Positions 27,181 through 36,108 of a stretch of DNA of 64,000 nucleotides are shown in pieces; positions within the stretch are counted from its first letter, which is position 1, and each line of letters begins with the position of its first letter. The notes below the pieces were generated by a model. The model saw only the letters and a list, made by a program, of their open reading frames with translations, ran no database searches and had not been told where the DNA came from. The translations under genes and the position numbers were made by a program. The DNA comes from an uncultured Christensenella sp. (GTDB lineage Bacteria; Bacillota; Clostridia; Christensenellales; UBA3700), in contig CAJTNA010000004.1 of NCBI GenBank assembly GCA_910577845.1, positions 1 to 64,000 of the forward strand, written 5' to 3'.

Positions 27181-27486
27181 ATGGATTATAAACAGATTTT
27201 GGAAAGATTATCCGCAATTCGTGCCAAAAAGAATTTGTCAGCTAGGGAACTTGGCAAAATTTTAGGTAATTCAGATACTTATATTTACAAAATAGAGGAC
27301 GGCTCAATAATTTTGAGTGTGCCAAAACTTTTGGAAATTTTGGAGGTATTAGAAGTTCCTGTTGAGGAATTCTTTTATAAAAACATTCAGCAATACAGAG
27401 AAGATATGGAAGTGCAAAATATTTTAAGAACACTTTCAAAAGAGGAGTTTAAAGCATTAATGCTATTGCTTGAGAGAAAAAAGTAA
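27181..27486 (+). CDS. Small XRE-family regulator 2
   Basis: A 101-residue protein with an N-terminal helix-turn-helix (LSAIRAKKNLSARELGKILGNSDTYIYKIEDG, about residues 9-41) and a C-terminal helical segment (residues 70-101) suited to oligomerisation, as in SinR-like proteins. A GGGGGTAAG RBS stands just before ATG 27181. It shares little sequence with its neighbour beyond the fold, so this is not a simple recent duplication. Confidence 0.8.
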   Translation: MDYKQILERLSAIRAKKNLSARELGKILGNSDTYIYKIEDGSIILSVPKLLEILEVLEVPVEEFFYKNIQQYREDMEVQNILRTLSKEEFKALMLLLERKK

Positions 27487-27733
27487 TTACCTAATAAATG
27501 ATAAATAGCATTACTTGATGATTAGGTAATTAAATGTTTTTTAGTTTTAAATGTGCCACCATTTGCAGTGATGACAAATTAACTTGCAATTTTTTGTAGT
27601 TTTTTTGTTTGAACTGCTTTTTTAAATTTGGAAAATTATTTTGTGATAGAGATATTCTTGCTAGAATATACGATAAAATTGTGTTTTATAGTATAATTGT
27701 AAAATATTTTTATTTAATTATATAGTAAAACAT
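27487..27733. other. AT-rich intergenic stretch upstream of the rpsB promoter
   Basis: No gene is visible. A weak inverted pair near 27486-27530 (TAATTACCTAAT ... ATTAGGTAATTA) could be the terminator of the XRE pair, although the T-run is poor. Confidence 0.45.
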
Positions 27734-27762
27734 TTGCTATTATTTTTAAGATATGCTATAAT
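27734..27762 (+). promoter_or_regulatory. Sigma-A promoter of rpsB-tsf
   Basis: TTGCTA (27734-27739), a 17-bp spacer, TATAAT (27757-27762). It predicts a leader of about 94 nt before rpsB. Confidence 0.75.
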
Positions 27763-27769
27763 TGCAATA

Positions 27770-27862
27770 GCCAAAAAACACTTAACGCTGAAATCATTCA
27801 CTGTGCCGTAAGGTTTGAGTGGTTTGAGATGCGTAAGGACGAAAAAACAGGAGGATTAAAAA
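27770..27862 (+). ncRNA. Possible autoregulatory leader of rpsB
   Basis: The predicted 5' leader is much richer in G and C than the surrounding DNA. It contains two CGTAAGG blocks (near 27809 and 27833) and a likely stem TTCACT/AGTGG (27797-27822). Ribosomal protein S2 represses its own mRNA through leader structures in other bacteria; the match to a known family is not established. Confidence 0.35.
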
Positions 27863-28636
27863 ATGGCAGTTGTAACTATGAAAAGCCTATTAGAGGCAGG
27901 TGTACACTTTGGACACCAAACAAAAAGATGGAACCCTAAAATGGGTAAGTACATTTATGCAGCAAGGAATGATATTCACATTATTGACTTGCAAATCAGC
28001 GTTGGTTTGATTGAAGATGCTTATGCATTTATTAGAGATGTTGCTAAAAGTGGTAAGGACATTTTGTTTGTTGGTACTAAAAAGCAAGCTCAAGATGCTG
28101 TTCGTGAGGAAGCTGAGAGATGCGGTATGTACTTTATGAATAACAGATGGCTTGGTGGTACTTTGACAAACTTCAAGACTATCAAGACAAGAATTGACAG
28201 ATTAAAGAAAATTGACCAAATGGAAGTTACTGGTGAGTTTGATTTGTTACCTAAAAAAGAGGTTGCAGGTCTTAAAGATGAGAGAGAAAAGCTTGAGGCT
28301 AACTTGGGCGGTATAAGAGAGATGAAAAATTTACCAGGTGCTTTGTTTGTAGTAGACCTTAAGAAAGAGGAAATTGCTGTTAAAGAAGCTAAGAGACTTG
28401 GTATACCAGTTGTTGGTTTAGTTGATACTAACTGTGACCCAGACCTAGTTGACTATGTTATCCCTGGTAATGACGATGCTATCCGTGCTATTAAATTGAT
28501 TGCTAGCGTTATCGCAAATGCAGTTATTGAGGCTAATGAGGGTATTGCTTATGATGCAGAGGCAGCTGAGGCTGCTGCAGAAGCTGCTGCTAAAGAGGCA
28601 GAGGCTAATGCTATGGAAGTTGCAACACAAGAGTAA
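27863..28636 (+). CDS. rpsB: 30S ribosomal protein S2
   Basis: A structural protein of the small subunit, required for mRNA docking and S1 binding. The N-terminus MAVVTMKSLLEAGVHFGHQTKRWNPKM and the later NNRWLGGTLTNF and LPGALFVVDL are diagnostic. The last 25 residues are an Ala/Glu-rich tail. RBS CAGGAGG precedes ATG 27863. It forms the conserved rpsB-tsf pair, 21 bp apart. Confidence 0.97.
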   Translation: MAVVTMKSLLEAGVHFGHQTKRWNPKMGKYIYAARNDIHIIDLQISVGLIEDAYAFIRDVAKSGKDILFVGTKKQAQDAVREEAERCGMYFMNNRWLGGTLTNFKTIKTRIDRLKKIDQMEVTGEFDLLPKKEVAGLKDEREKLEANLGGIREMKNLPGALFVVDLKKEEIAVKEAKRLGIPVVGLVDTNCDPDLVDYVIPGNDDAIRAIKLIASVIANAVIEANEGIAYDAEAAEAAAEAAAKEAEANAMEVATQE

Positions 28637-28657
28637 TTTTCGGGAGGATAAAAAGTT

Positions 28658-29503
28658 ATGTTTACTAATAAAGACGTTATGGCTTTGAGAGCTAAAACTG
28701 GTGTAGGTATGATGGACTGCAAAAAGGCTTTGACAGAGGCTAATGGTGATATGGAAAAGGCTGTTGAATTACTACGTGAAAAAGGTATGGCTACAGCAAG
28801 CAAAAGAGCTGATAAGATTGCATCTCAAGGTATCGTTTATGCTATGACAAAAGGTAATAGTGGCGTTCTTGTTGAGGTTAATTGTGAGTCTGACTTCGTT
28901 GCTCGTGGTGACCAATTTAAAGAGCTTGCAAACACTGTTGCTTGCTATATCATAGATAAAAATATCGCTGACATTGATACTTTAAACAATGAGCAATATA
29001 TCAATGACCTTGTTCACGAGGCTATTGCTAAAATTGGTGAGAAAATCAATGTTAGAAGATTTGCTAAATTCAATGGCAATGTTACAAGCTATATTCATAT
29101 GGGTGGTAAAATCGGTGTAATGCTAGAGGGCACTTGTTCTGAAAATATAGCACACGATGTAGCATTGCAAATTGCCGCTGCAAATCCTTTGTATCTTGCA
29201 AAAGAGGATGTTCCTACTGATGCATTGGAAAAGGAAAAAGAAATCTTGCGTGCACAAGCTCTTAACGAGGGTAAGCCAGAGGCTATCGTTGACAAAATGG
29301 TAGTTGGTAGAATCAACAAGTACTATAAAGATGTTTGCTTGCTAGAGCAACCATTTGTAAAAGATGGTGACAAGGCTGTTAAAAACGTTTTGGACGGAAC
29401 AATTTCTGCTTTTGTACGTTTTGAAATGGGCGAAGGTCTTGAGAAGAAAAATGAGGATTTGGCTAGTGAAGTTCAAGCTCAAATTGATGCTTCTAAAAAA
29501 TAA
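28658..29503 (+). CDS. tsf: Translation elongation factor Ts
   Basis: The nucleotide exchange factor for EF-Tu. The UBA-like N-terminus (VMALRAKTGVGMMDCKKALTEANGDMEKAVELLREKG) and the TDFVAR-type motif (CESDFVARGDQFKELA) are intact. Length 281 is typical. RBS GGGAGGA. A strong terminator follows, so rpsB-tsf is a closed transcript. Confidence 0.97.
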   Translation: MFTNKDVMALRAKTGVGMMDCKKALTEANGDMEKAVELLREKGMATASKRADKIASQGIVYAMTKGNSGVLVEVNCESDFVARGDQFKELANTVACYIIDKNIADIDTLNNEQYINDLVHEAIAKIGEKINVRRFAKFNGNVTSYIHMGGKIGVMLEGTCSENIAHDVALQIAAANPLYLAKEDVPTDALEKEKEILRAQALNEGKPEAIVDKMVVGRINKYYKDVCLLEQPFVKDGDKAVKNVLDGTISAFVRFEMGEGLEKKNEDLASEVQAQIDASKK

Positions 29504-29525
29504 TGATATAATGTAATTAAATCTA

Positions 29526-29553
29526 GGGAACACTTTTTCTGTTCCCTTTTTTT
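29526..29553 (+). terminator. Rho-independent terminator of rpsB-tsf
   Basis: GGGAACA (29526-29532) pairs with TGTTCCC (29540-29546), followed by seven T residues. Confidence 0.92.
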
Positions 29554-29603
29554 AAGGTATGATAGTTTTTTTAATAATAGAGTAATTAATCAAGGAGAAA
29601 ACA

Positions 29604-30305
29604 ATGGCAAAGTATAAAAGAGTTATTATAAAATTAAGTGGCGAGGCTCTTGCTGGTGAAAAAGGTTTTGGCTTGGATGAGTCAGTTATAGAATATGTAG
29701 TTAAACAAATTAAACAAGTAGTAGATAGTGGTGTTGAGGTAGGTATTATTATCGGTGGCGGTAACTTTTGGCGTGGTAGACAAGGCTCTAATATGGATAG
29801 AACTACTGCTGACCATATGGGAATGCTAGCAACTGTTATCAATTCACTTGCTATGCAAGACGCTCTTGAGAGAAATGGCATTGCTACACGTGTTCAAACC
29901 GCACTTACCATAACAAGGGTTGCTGAACCTTATATTTTACGTAAAGCAATGCGTCATTTTGAAAAGGGCAGAGTTGTAATTTTTGCTTGTGGAACTGGTA
30001 ACCCTTATTTTAGTACAGATACTGGTGCAGCTCTTAGAGCAGCCGAGATTGGTGCTGAGGCACTTTTGCTTGCTAAAAATGTTGACGGAATTTATGATAG
30101 CGACCCTAAAAAGAACCCTAATGCTAAAAAGTTTGACGAAATCACTTATATTGATGTAATCAAAAAAGGCTTGAATGCTATGGATACTACAGCTATCAGT
30201 CTTTGTATGGAAAATAAAATTCCAGTAATCGCTTTTGCTTTGTCAGAGGAAAATAGTATTATCAAAGCTGTTAAAGGCGAAACTATTGGTACAATTATTA
30301 AGTAA
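29604..30305 (+). CDS. pyrH: UMP kinase
   Basis: Phosphorylates UMP to UDP, supplying pyrimidine nucleotides. An amino-acid-kinase fold with VIIKLSGEALAG at the N-terminus, IIGGGNFWRGRQG for phosphate binding and TGNPYFSTDTGAALRA for UMP. The 233-residue length is normal. RBS AAGGAG. It has a separate promoter region from frr. Confidence 0.96.
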   Translation: MAKYKRVIIKLSGEALAGEKGFGLDESVIEYVVKQIKQVVDSGVEVGIIIGGGNFWRGRQGSNMDRTTADHMGMLATVINSLAMQDALERNGIATRVQTALTITRVAEPYILRKAMRHFEKGRVVIFACGTGNPYFSTDTGAALRAAEIGAEALLLAKNVDGIYDSDPKKNPNAKKFDEITYIDVIKKGLNAMDTTAISLCMENKIPVIAFALSEENSIIKAVKGETIGTIIK

Positions 30306-30359
30306 TTTGGCAAATAAATAGCATTTATAATTAGGTTTGCTTAAAATTTGATTTTGCTA

Positions 30360-30388
30360 TTGCTTTTAATTGTACTTTAATGTATAAT
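30360..30388 (+). promoter_or_regulatory. Sigma-A-type promoter for frr
   Basis: TTGCTT (30360-30365), a 17-bp spacer, TATAAT (30383-30388), 41 bp upstream of the frr ATG. Confidence 0.65.
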
Positions 30389-30429
30389 GTAATTAATGAT
30401 TACAACTATTTATTATAAGAGGTGAAAGA

Positions 30430-31005
30430 ATGGCTTACGAAAGTATGGAAATATTGGAACTTTTTGATGAGTTCGAGAGTAAAATGGATAAAAGTGTGTC
30501 AAATTTGAAATATGAGTTTTCTCAAATGAAAGCTGGTAGAGCAAATGCACATATTCTTGATAAAATTACAGCAGATTATTATGGCACAGAAACACCTATC
30601 AATCAAATGGCTAATGTAAGTGTACCAGAGGCTAGACTACTTGTTATAGCTCCTTGGGATGCAAGCACTGTTAAAGGTATTGAAAAGGCAATTACTGCTG
30701 CAAATATTGGTATTACACCAAATAGTGATGGTAAAGTTATTCGATTAATTTTTCCTGAACTTACTGAGGAACGTCGCCGTGATTTAGTTAAACAAATTAA
30801 ATCAACTAGTGAAAATTGCAAAGTTGTTTTAAGAAATGCTAGACGTGATATTAACGATGTGCTTAAAAAGATGAAAAAGGACTCTGCAATATCTGAAGAC
30901 GATTGTGCAACTTATGAAAAAGATGTTGATAAAAAGTTAGCAGAGCAAGTTGCAATTGTTGAAAAAGTAACAAGTGATAAAGAAAAAGAGGTTATGAGTG
31001 TTTGA
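30430..31005 (+). CDS. frr: Ribosome recycling factor
   Basis: Splits post-termination ribosomes together with EF-G. The three-helix-bundle signature is present: KMDKSVSNLKYEFSQMKAGRANAHILDKI, then PINQMANVSVPEARLLVI and LTEERRRDLVKQI. Length 191; a few residues longer at the N-terminus than the usual 185. The stop overlaps the start of a small gene (30998), which suggests coupled translation. Confidence 0.96.
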   Translation: MAYESMEILELFDEFESKMDKSVSNLKYEFSQMKAGRANAHILDKITADYYGTETPINQMANVSVPEARLLVIAPWDASTVKGIEKAITAANIGITPNSDGKVIRLIFPELTEERRRDLVKQIKSTSENCKVVLRNARRDINDVLKKMKKDSAISEDDCATYEKDVDKKLAEQVAIVEKVTSDKEKEVMSV

Positions 31006-31195
31006 TAGTAGAGTGTATATTGGTATGCCATATGAAAAAGCAAAATCTATTTTACTGGAGCAAGGCTACAATGTACAAGAGTTGGAAAACACTGCAGACG
31101 ATAAACACGCCTATGATACAAAACTTGTAGTGCGAGTGCATAAAAATAATAACCAAATAACTTTAACAACAGCAAAATTTTTAATGAATATATAA
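30998..31195 (+). CDS. Small unknown protein coupled to frr
   Basis: A 65-residue product beginning at GTG 30998, inside the end of frr (8-bp overlap), with AGAGG at 30986-30990 giving normal spacing. It contains a compact alpha/beta pattern: VYIGMPYEKAKSILLEQGYNV, a charged turn, then two beta strands (KLVVRVHKNNNQITLTTAKF). The arrangement faintly recalls I78-inhibitor or PASTA-like folds, but I cannot assign it. Overlap, RBS and the alternating pattern support a real gene; the function is unknown. Confidence 0.6.
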   Translation: MFDSRVYIGMPYEKAKSILLEQGYNVQELENTADDKHAYDTKLVVRVHKNNNQITLTTAKFLMNI

Positions 31196-31937
31196 ATAAT
31201 ATTGTATATTAATGTATGTCAAAATCGTTATATATTTGACTTTTGACAACAACAAGGAAATTAAAGAAATATGCCTTGCCAATATTGTATAAGATTATTT
31301 ACAAATTATAAACTATGAGGATAGATTGCAATAAATTAAAGATAAATATAAATTACAATTAGTTAAGTGTTATATTTGTTAAATACAAACATTAAAAAAA
31401 CAAAATGGGATATTAACATTTCATAGTAGTTTTTATAACTTTTATTTATTAAAAGTAAATTTTGCTCAATTAGTGTATAAAGTGTCAAAAAAAGTATACT
31501 TTTTTTGTAGATAACCATTACTATATTTTTTACAAATTTCTACAAATACAAAAAATAATGACTGGATTTTCAGCCATTATTTTTGTTATATGAAAAAGAT
31601 ATATTATTGTTTTGTAGGAATTAAAATTTTAAATAAATTTCATTTGTTTTGTATTTTGCGGTGATAATTTTTATTATTTATTATATAATATAAAACTTCT
31701 TGATTATTTTGGTAAAAAGTAGTATAATTATAATGTTTAAGTATGTACTAATTAAGATTGTTTGGAATTATGGTAAAATTTGTGGAAATTGTATAGATTA
31801 TTTTAATCTGTTTAATAATTAAACAATACTTTATTTTGTGTTATAATGTATAAATTATTTAAAATTAGGATTTATTAAATTTAATCTTAATACTTATAAT
31901 TTAGATTTTTACTTTAATATAATTAGGTAGAGGGTAT
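31196..31937. other. Long AT-rich intergenic region between the frr unit and uppS
   Basis: 742 bp without a gene. It contains a 20-bp perfect palindrome centred on GTATAC (31487-31506), a terminator at 31552-31583, and TATAAT-like boxes near 31720 and 31843. Nothing else is recognisable. Confidence 0.55.
31552..31583 (+). terminator. Rho-independent terminator
   Basis: AAAATAATG-A-CTG pairs with CAG-C-CATTATTTT around the loop GATTTT, with a T-run. It lies 350 bp after the small frr-linked gene. Confidence 0.75.
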
Positions 31938-32624
31938 ATGGAAGAATTAAAAATACCAAAACACATTGCATTTATTATGGACGGCAATGGCAGATGGGCA
32001 AAAAAAAGACATTTACCACGTAGTGTAGGGCACAGAGAAGGTGTAGGTAGTATGCGTAAAGTGGTTGAAGCTTGTCACAATAGAGGTGTGCAAGTTGTAT
32101 CCTTTTATGCTTTCAGCACGGAAAACTGGAGTCGTCCTCAAGAGGAAATAGATACTTTGTTTGGTATGCTTGAAAAATTTGCTAAAAGCGAAATACCAAA
32201 GTACGCTAAACGCAATTTTATTATAACTACTATGGGTGATTTAAACCAATTACCAGATAGCGTGAGAAATGCTTTAGTGGAAAATATGAAGCTTTGCGAA
32301 GGCAATACTGGTATGGTTGTAAACCTTGGTATTAATTATGGCGGACGTGACGAAATAGTTTATGCAGTAAATAAAATTATAAGTAAAGGGATTGAGGTCA
32401 ATAAGGAAAATATATCTGCAAATTTGTATACAAGTGATTTGCCCGAACCCGATGTTATGGTGCGTTCAAGCGGTGAGGTAAGGTTATCTAATTTTATGTT
32501 ATGGCAGTTATCGTATTCCGAGTTTATCTTTATTGATACACTTTGGCCTGATATGGATGAGAAAATTATTGATGAAATAATTACAGAATATAATAAACGT
32601 GACAGACGTTTTGGGAGGGTGTAA
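31938..32624 (+). CDS. uppS: Undecaprenyl diphosphate synthase
   Basis: A cis-prenyltransferase that extends farnesyl diphosphate to the C55 lipid carrier for cell-wall synthesis. Catalytic MDGNGRWAKKRHLPRSVGH is at residues 14-32, with FYAFSTENWSRP and the diphosphate-binding RSSGEVRLSNFMLWQ near residue 175. Length 228 is normal. It is 1 bp from cdsA, in the canonical order uppS-cdsA-dxr-rseP. Confidence 0.96.
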   Translation: MEELKIPKHIAFIMDGNGRWAKKRHLPRSVGHREGVGSMRKVVEACHNRGVQVVSFYAFSTENWSRPQEEIDTLFGMLEKFAKSEIPKYAKRNFIITTMGDLNQLPDSVRNALVENMKLCEGNTGMVVNLGINYGGRDEIVYAVNKIISKGIEVNKENISANLYTSDLPEPDVMVRSSGEVRLSNFMLWQLSYSEFIFIDTLWPDMDEKIIDEIITEYNKRDRRFGRV

Positions 32625-32625
32625 T

Positions 32626-33561
32626 ATGCTAAAGAGGATAGTAACAGCAGTCGGTTTGTTGGCAGTTGTCTTTGCAAGCGTATTTTGGCTTAGAATGTAC
32701 AGCTTGATAGCCACTGATATTATCATAATGGCATTTGCCTTGGTTGGCGGATATGAAATGTTTAAAAGCTTAAGGAAAAAGTCTGTTACAAGAGTAGTTG
32801 TTGATGTAAATTTTGTAAGTGATGGAAAAAGTAGCTATAAAGTTTCTGAATTCAAATTGCAACCGATGTTAATACCAATTGCACTTTGTATGGTAATTAT
32901 TTACCCTTTGATTTACTTTTTTAAAGAGTTGGGGCTTGTTGTTACACTTGCGGTGGCAACAATTATAAGTTTAATTATTATGGTCGTTAAGCATAAAGAG
33001 TATTCAATAAGTGATGTTGGTGCTACAGTATTCAATATTGTTTATCCAATACTAATAATGAGTATACTTGTTATAATGAATCATAGTAAAATGGGGTTGC
33101 TTAGCATATTTAGTACATTTGCAGTAGTAGTACTTACAGATACAATGGCATTTTTTGTTGGTATAACTTGCAAAGGTCCAAAGTTATGTCCTAATGTAAG
33201 TCCTAAAAAGACTATAAGTGGTGCAGTGGGTGGTGTGCTTGGTGGAATACTTGGTATGGTTATAGTATACTTGCTTTTCTGTCAGTTTAACTTGTTTAAT
33301 TATATGAATAATGGTGAGCTAAATTATATCTTTTCTAATATTCCACTAAACTTGGCAGTTATGTTGCCATTGGGTGCCATTTGCAGTGTAATTGCGGAAT
33401 TTGGAGATTTAGCTGCAAGCATTATAAAACGTAAGATTGGTATAAAAGATTATGGCAATTTATTCCCAGGACACGGCGGTGTAATGGATAGAATAGATAG
33501 CTTTTTGGCAGTAATTCCAGTTATGTATATTGTTTTTGCAATTTGCGAAAGATTTGTTTGA
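32626..33561 (+). CDS. cdsA: Phosphatidate cytidylyltransferase
   Basis: An integral membrane enzyme that makes CDP-diacylglycerol from phosphatidic acid and CTP. About eight membrane helices are present. The family signature is near the C-terminus (GDLAASIIKRKIGIKDYGNLFPGHGGVMDRIDS), with VSPKKTISGAVGGVLGG before it. I start at ATG 32626, after GGGAGGG at 32612-32618. The region of residues 55-75 is a soluble insert. Confidence 0.94.
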   Translation: MLKRIVTAVGLLAVVFASVFWLRMYSLIATDIIIMAFALVGGYEMFKSLRKKSVTRVVVDVNFVSDGKSSYKVSEFKLQPMLIPIALCMVIIYPLIYFFKELGLVVTLAVATIISLIIMVVKHKEYSISDVGATVFNIVYPILIMSILVIMNHSKMGLLSIFSTFAVVVLTDTMAFFVGITCKGPKLCPNVSPKKTISGAVGGVLGGILGMVIVYLLFCQFNLFNYMNNGELNYIFSNIPLNLAVMLPLGAICSVIAEFGDLAASIIKRKIGIKDYGNLFPGHGGVMDRIDSFLAVIPVMYIVFAICERFV

Positions 33562-33584
33562 TTGTTAAATTGATAATAAACACT

Positions 33585-33601
33585 TTGAAAATCGATATTA
33601 A
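33585..33601 (+). repeat. Recurrent intergenic 17-mer, copy 5
   Basis: Exact match to TTGAAAATCGRTAYTAA, 24 bp after the cdsA stop. Confidence 0.6.
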
Positions 33602-33770
33602 TTATAATTTGAATTAATAATAAAATAATTTAGAGCAAACCAATTATAAAATTTATACTGCTTATAAATAGTAAATTCCACATTTATAATTAGTTGGTTA
33701 ATGTTAAGTAGCTGAAATTAGTTGTTACTTAAAGCAATTTGTTTATGTGCAAGTTAGTTAAAGGGGTAAT

Positions 33771-34901
33771 ATGAAAGAGATAATTATATTAGGTTCTACT
33801 GGTTCAATTGGTAAACAAACTTTGGATATTGTAAGAGAGTATCCAGAAATGTTTTGTGTTGTAGGAATGTCTTGCAACAGCAATGTAGAATTGTTCAATA
33901 AACAAATCGCAGAGTTTAAACCTAAATATGTTTATGTTCACGATAAAGTAGCTCGTAGCAAATGTGAACTTTATGGCAGTAAAATGTTGGGGTCTAGTGA
34001 GGAATTAGTAAGTATTCCACAAGGTCAAATAGTTGTTACTGCTATGGTTGGTATTAGTGGACTAATTCCTACAATAGTAGCAATAAATAACGGCAAAGAT
34101 ATTGCACTTGCAAACAAGGAAACTTTGGTTACTGGTGGTGATATAGTTATGCCTCTTGCAAAACAAAAGGGGGTAAACATTTTTCCAGTTGACTCTGAGC
34201 ATAGTGCTATATGGCAATGTAGTGAGTATGGTAGAGCAAAAGATATAAAAGGTTTGATATTGACAGCTAGTGGCGGTGCTTTTAGAGGTCGTAGTCAAGC
34301 GGAATTGTTAAAGGTTACTGCAAAAGACGCATTGAAACATCCAACGTGGAATATGGGGGCAAAAGTTACTATAGATAGTAGTACACTTATGAATAAAGGA
34401 CTTGAGATTATTGAGGCGAAGCATTTGTTTAATATGCCAGTTGAAAAAATTGAGGTTGTAATTCATAAACAAAGTATTATTCATAGTTTGGTTACATATA
34501 ATGATAATAGCGTTATAGCCGAAATGTCTTATCCAGATATGAGGTTACCAATACAACTTGCATTATCTTATCCATCAAAAATCGGTACTAAATTGCCAGA
34601 GCTTGATTTGACAGAGGTAGCTCAGCTTACTTTTGAAAAACCAGATATGAATGTTTTTCCTTGCCTTGGCATAGCTAAAGAGTGTGCAAAGCTTGGTGGG
34701 TTGTACCCAACATTAATGAATGGTGCAAATGAAATAGCAGTTGATGCATTTTTGAAAAACAAAATAGGTTTTTATGATATAAATGATATTATCAGTAAAG
34801 TTGTATGCAAAGGCGAAAGTTGTAGTGAAATTACTTTGGATAGTATTATTCAAGCGGATAAAATGGCACGAGAGGTTGCAAAACAATTGATTAAATGTTA
34901 A
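33771..34901 (+). CDS. dxr: 1-deoxy-D-xylulose-5-phosphate reductoisomerase
   Basis: Second step of the non-mevalonate isoprenoid pathway, making 2-C-methylerythritol 4-phosphate with NADPH. The nucleotide-binding GSTGSIGKQTLDIV is at residues 8-21. The metal and substrate motifs PVDSEHSAIWQC, ASGGAFRG and LMNKGLEIIEA are all present. Together with ispG nearby, this shows that the organism uses the MEP pathway and supplies UppS. Length 376 is typical. Confidence 0.96.
   Translation: MKEIIILGSTGSIGKQTLDIVREYPEMFCVVGMSCNSNVELFNKQIAEFKPKYVYVHDKVARSKCELYGSKMLGSSEELVSIPQGQIVVTAMVGISGLIPTIVAINNGKDIALANKETLVTGGDIVMPLAKQKGVNIFPVDSEHSAIWQCSEYGRAKDIKGLILTASGGAFRGRSQAELLKVTAKDALKHPTWNMGAKVTIDSSTLMNKGLEIIEAKHLFNMPVEKIEVVIHKQSIIHSLVTYNDNSVIAEMSYPDMRLPIQLALSYPSKIGTKLPELDLTEVAQLTFEKPDMNVFPCLGIAKECAKLGGLYPTLMNGANEIAVDAFLKNKIGFYDINDIISKVVCKGESCSEITLDSIIQADKMAREVAKQLIKC
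34575..34591 (+). repeat. Recurrent 17-mer, copy inside dxr
   Basis: TCAAAAATCGGTACTAA, encoding part of SKIGTK. This is the only near-match inside a gene that I found, and may be coincidental. Confidence 0.3.
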
Positions 34902-34911
34902 TAGGTGTTGT

Positions 34912-36009
34912 ATGGGTTTGATTTTGTCAGCAGTGACTTTTGGTGGAGTAATGAAATGGATTGGTTTTATTGCCATAGCTCTACTTTGCCTTATGTTTAT
35001 GATTGTAGTTCACGAGTTTGGTCACTTTGTAGTGGGCAGATTACTTGGTTTTAAAGTGGACGAATTTGCTGTTGGTTTTGGTCCTGCAATTTTTAAATAT
35101 ACAAGTAAAAAGTCTGGTGTAATTTTTTCTCTTAGATGTTTGCCATTAGGTGGGTTCTGCGGATTCCACGGTGAGAATGACGAGGAAGATAAACCTTTAA
35201 CTAAAGATAACTTTAATTTTCATAAGCCTTGGAAAAGAATACTTGTTTTTATTGCGGGGGCCGGATTCAATCTTCTGTCTGCAGTAGTGCTTTGTACAAT
35301 ATTTTTTATGGCATATGGTGATATGATGCCAAAAGTACTTATGACTTATCAGTTTGAAAATGGTATTGAGCAAAATTTGCAAGAGGGCGATTTGATTATT
35401 GCCGTTGACGGAAAAAGTTTATATTCCACTGCTGTGCCTAATGATTTAGCAAACAGAATACAAAAACATAGTGATAAAATGAATGTAACCATTATCCGTG
35501 ATGGTGATAAACAAGATATAGTTATCTATATAGGTGATTATCTTTCAACTAATGCGGAAAATCAAGTAATTGAGAGTCGTGGACTTGGTATATCTATTAC
35601 CTATGAGGAATATAGATTTGGTTTTATTGAGTCATTAGGTAGGTCGTTTGTTTTTATCTTTAAGTTGTTTGGTACAATATTTACCTCAATTGGTGCAGTC
35701 ATAACTGGTGCATTGGGAGTAGGGGAGGCAATGGGTGGTACAGTTACTGCAATACAGCAAATTGCAATGGTATCTCAAATTGGTTTTAGGGGTGTTTTGT
35801 TTGCCGTTTGTGCATTGTCTGCAAATATAGCAATTATGAATTTGTTGCCAATACCAGCTTTAGACGGAGCACACGTTGTATTTACAACTATAGAATGGGT
35901 AAGAGGTAAGCCACTCAATAGAAAAGTGGAAAATATTATCCATACTATAGGTTTAATTTGTTTGTTTGCACTTGCAATTATATTAGACGTGGTACATTTT
36001 GTAAGTTGA
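34912..36009 (+). CDS. rseP: Site-2 metalloprotease RseP/RasP
   Basis: A membrane-embedded zinc protease that cleaves anti-sigma factors and signal-peptide remnants. HEFGH (about residues 36-40) is the zinc motif. A PDZ domain (EGDLIIAVDGKSLYS) lies near residue 155, and NLLPIPALDGAH supplies the third ligand near the C-terminus. I start at ATG 34912 with AGGTG at 34903-34907; a second ATG at 34951 has an RBS too close to it. Follows dxr by 10 bp. Confidence 0.94.
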   Translation: MGLILSAVTFGGVMKWIGFIAIALLCLMFMIVVHEFGHFVVGRLLGFKVDEFAVGFGPAIFKYTSKKSGVIFSLRCLPLGGFCGFHGENDEEDKPLTKDNFNFHKPWKRILVFIAGAGFNLLSAVVLCTIFFMAYGDMMPKVLMTYQFENGIEQNLQEGDLIIAVDGKSLYSTAVPNDLANRIQKHSDKMNVTIIRDGDKQDIVIYIGDYLSTNAENQVIESRGLGISITYEEYRFGFIESLGRSFVFIFKLFGTIFTSIGAVITGALGVGEAMGGTVTAIQQIAMVSQIGFRGVLFAVCALSANIAIMNLLPIPALDGAHVVFTTIEWVRGKPLNRKVENIIHTIGLICLFALAIILDVVHFVS

Positions 36010-36108
36010 AAGCATAATATTGTTAAATAATTATTGATTAATTATATATTGTATATTATTTAAGTATTGTAATTTATGTAGCATAAAAAAATATTTTATG
36101 GGGTAAAT

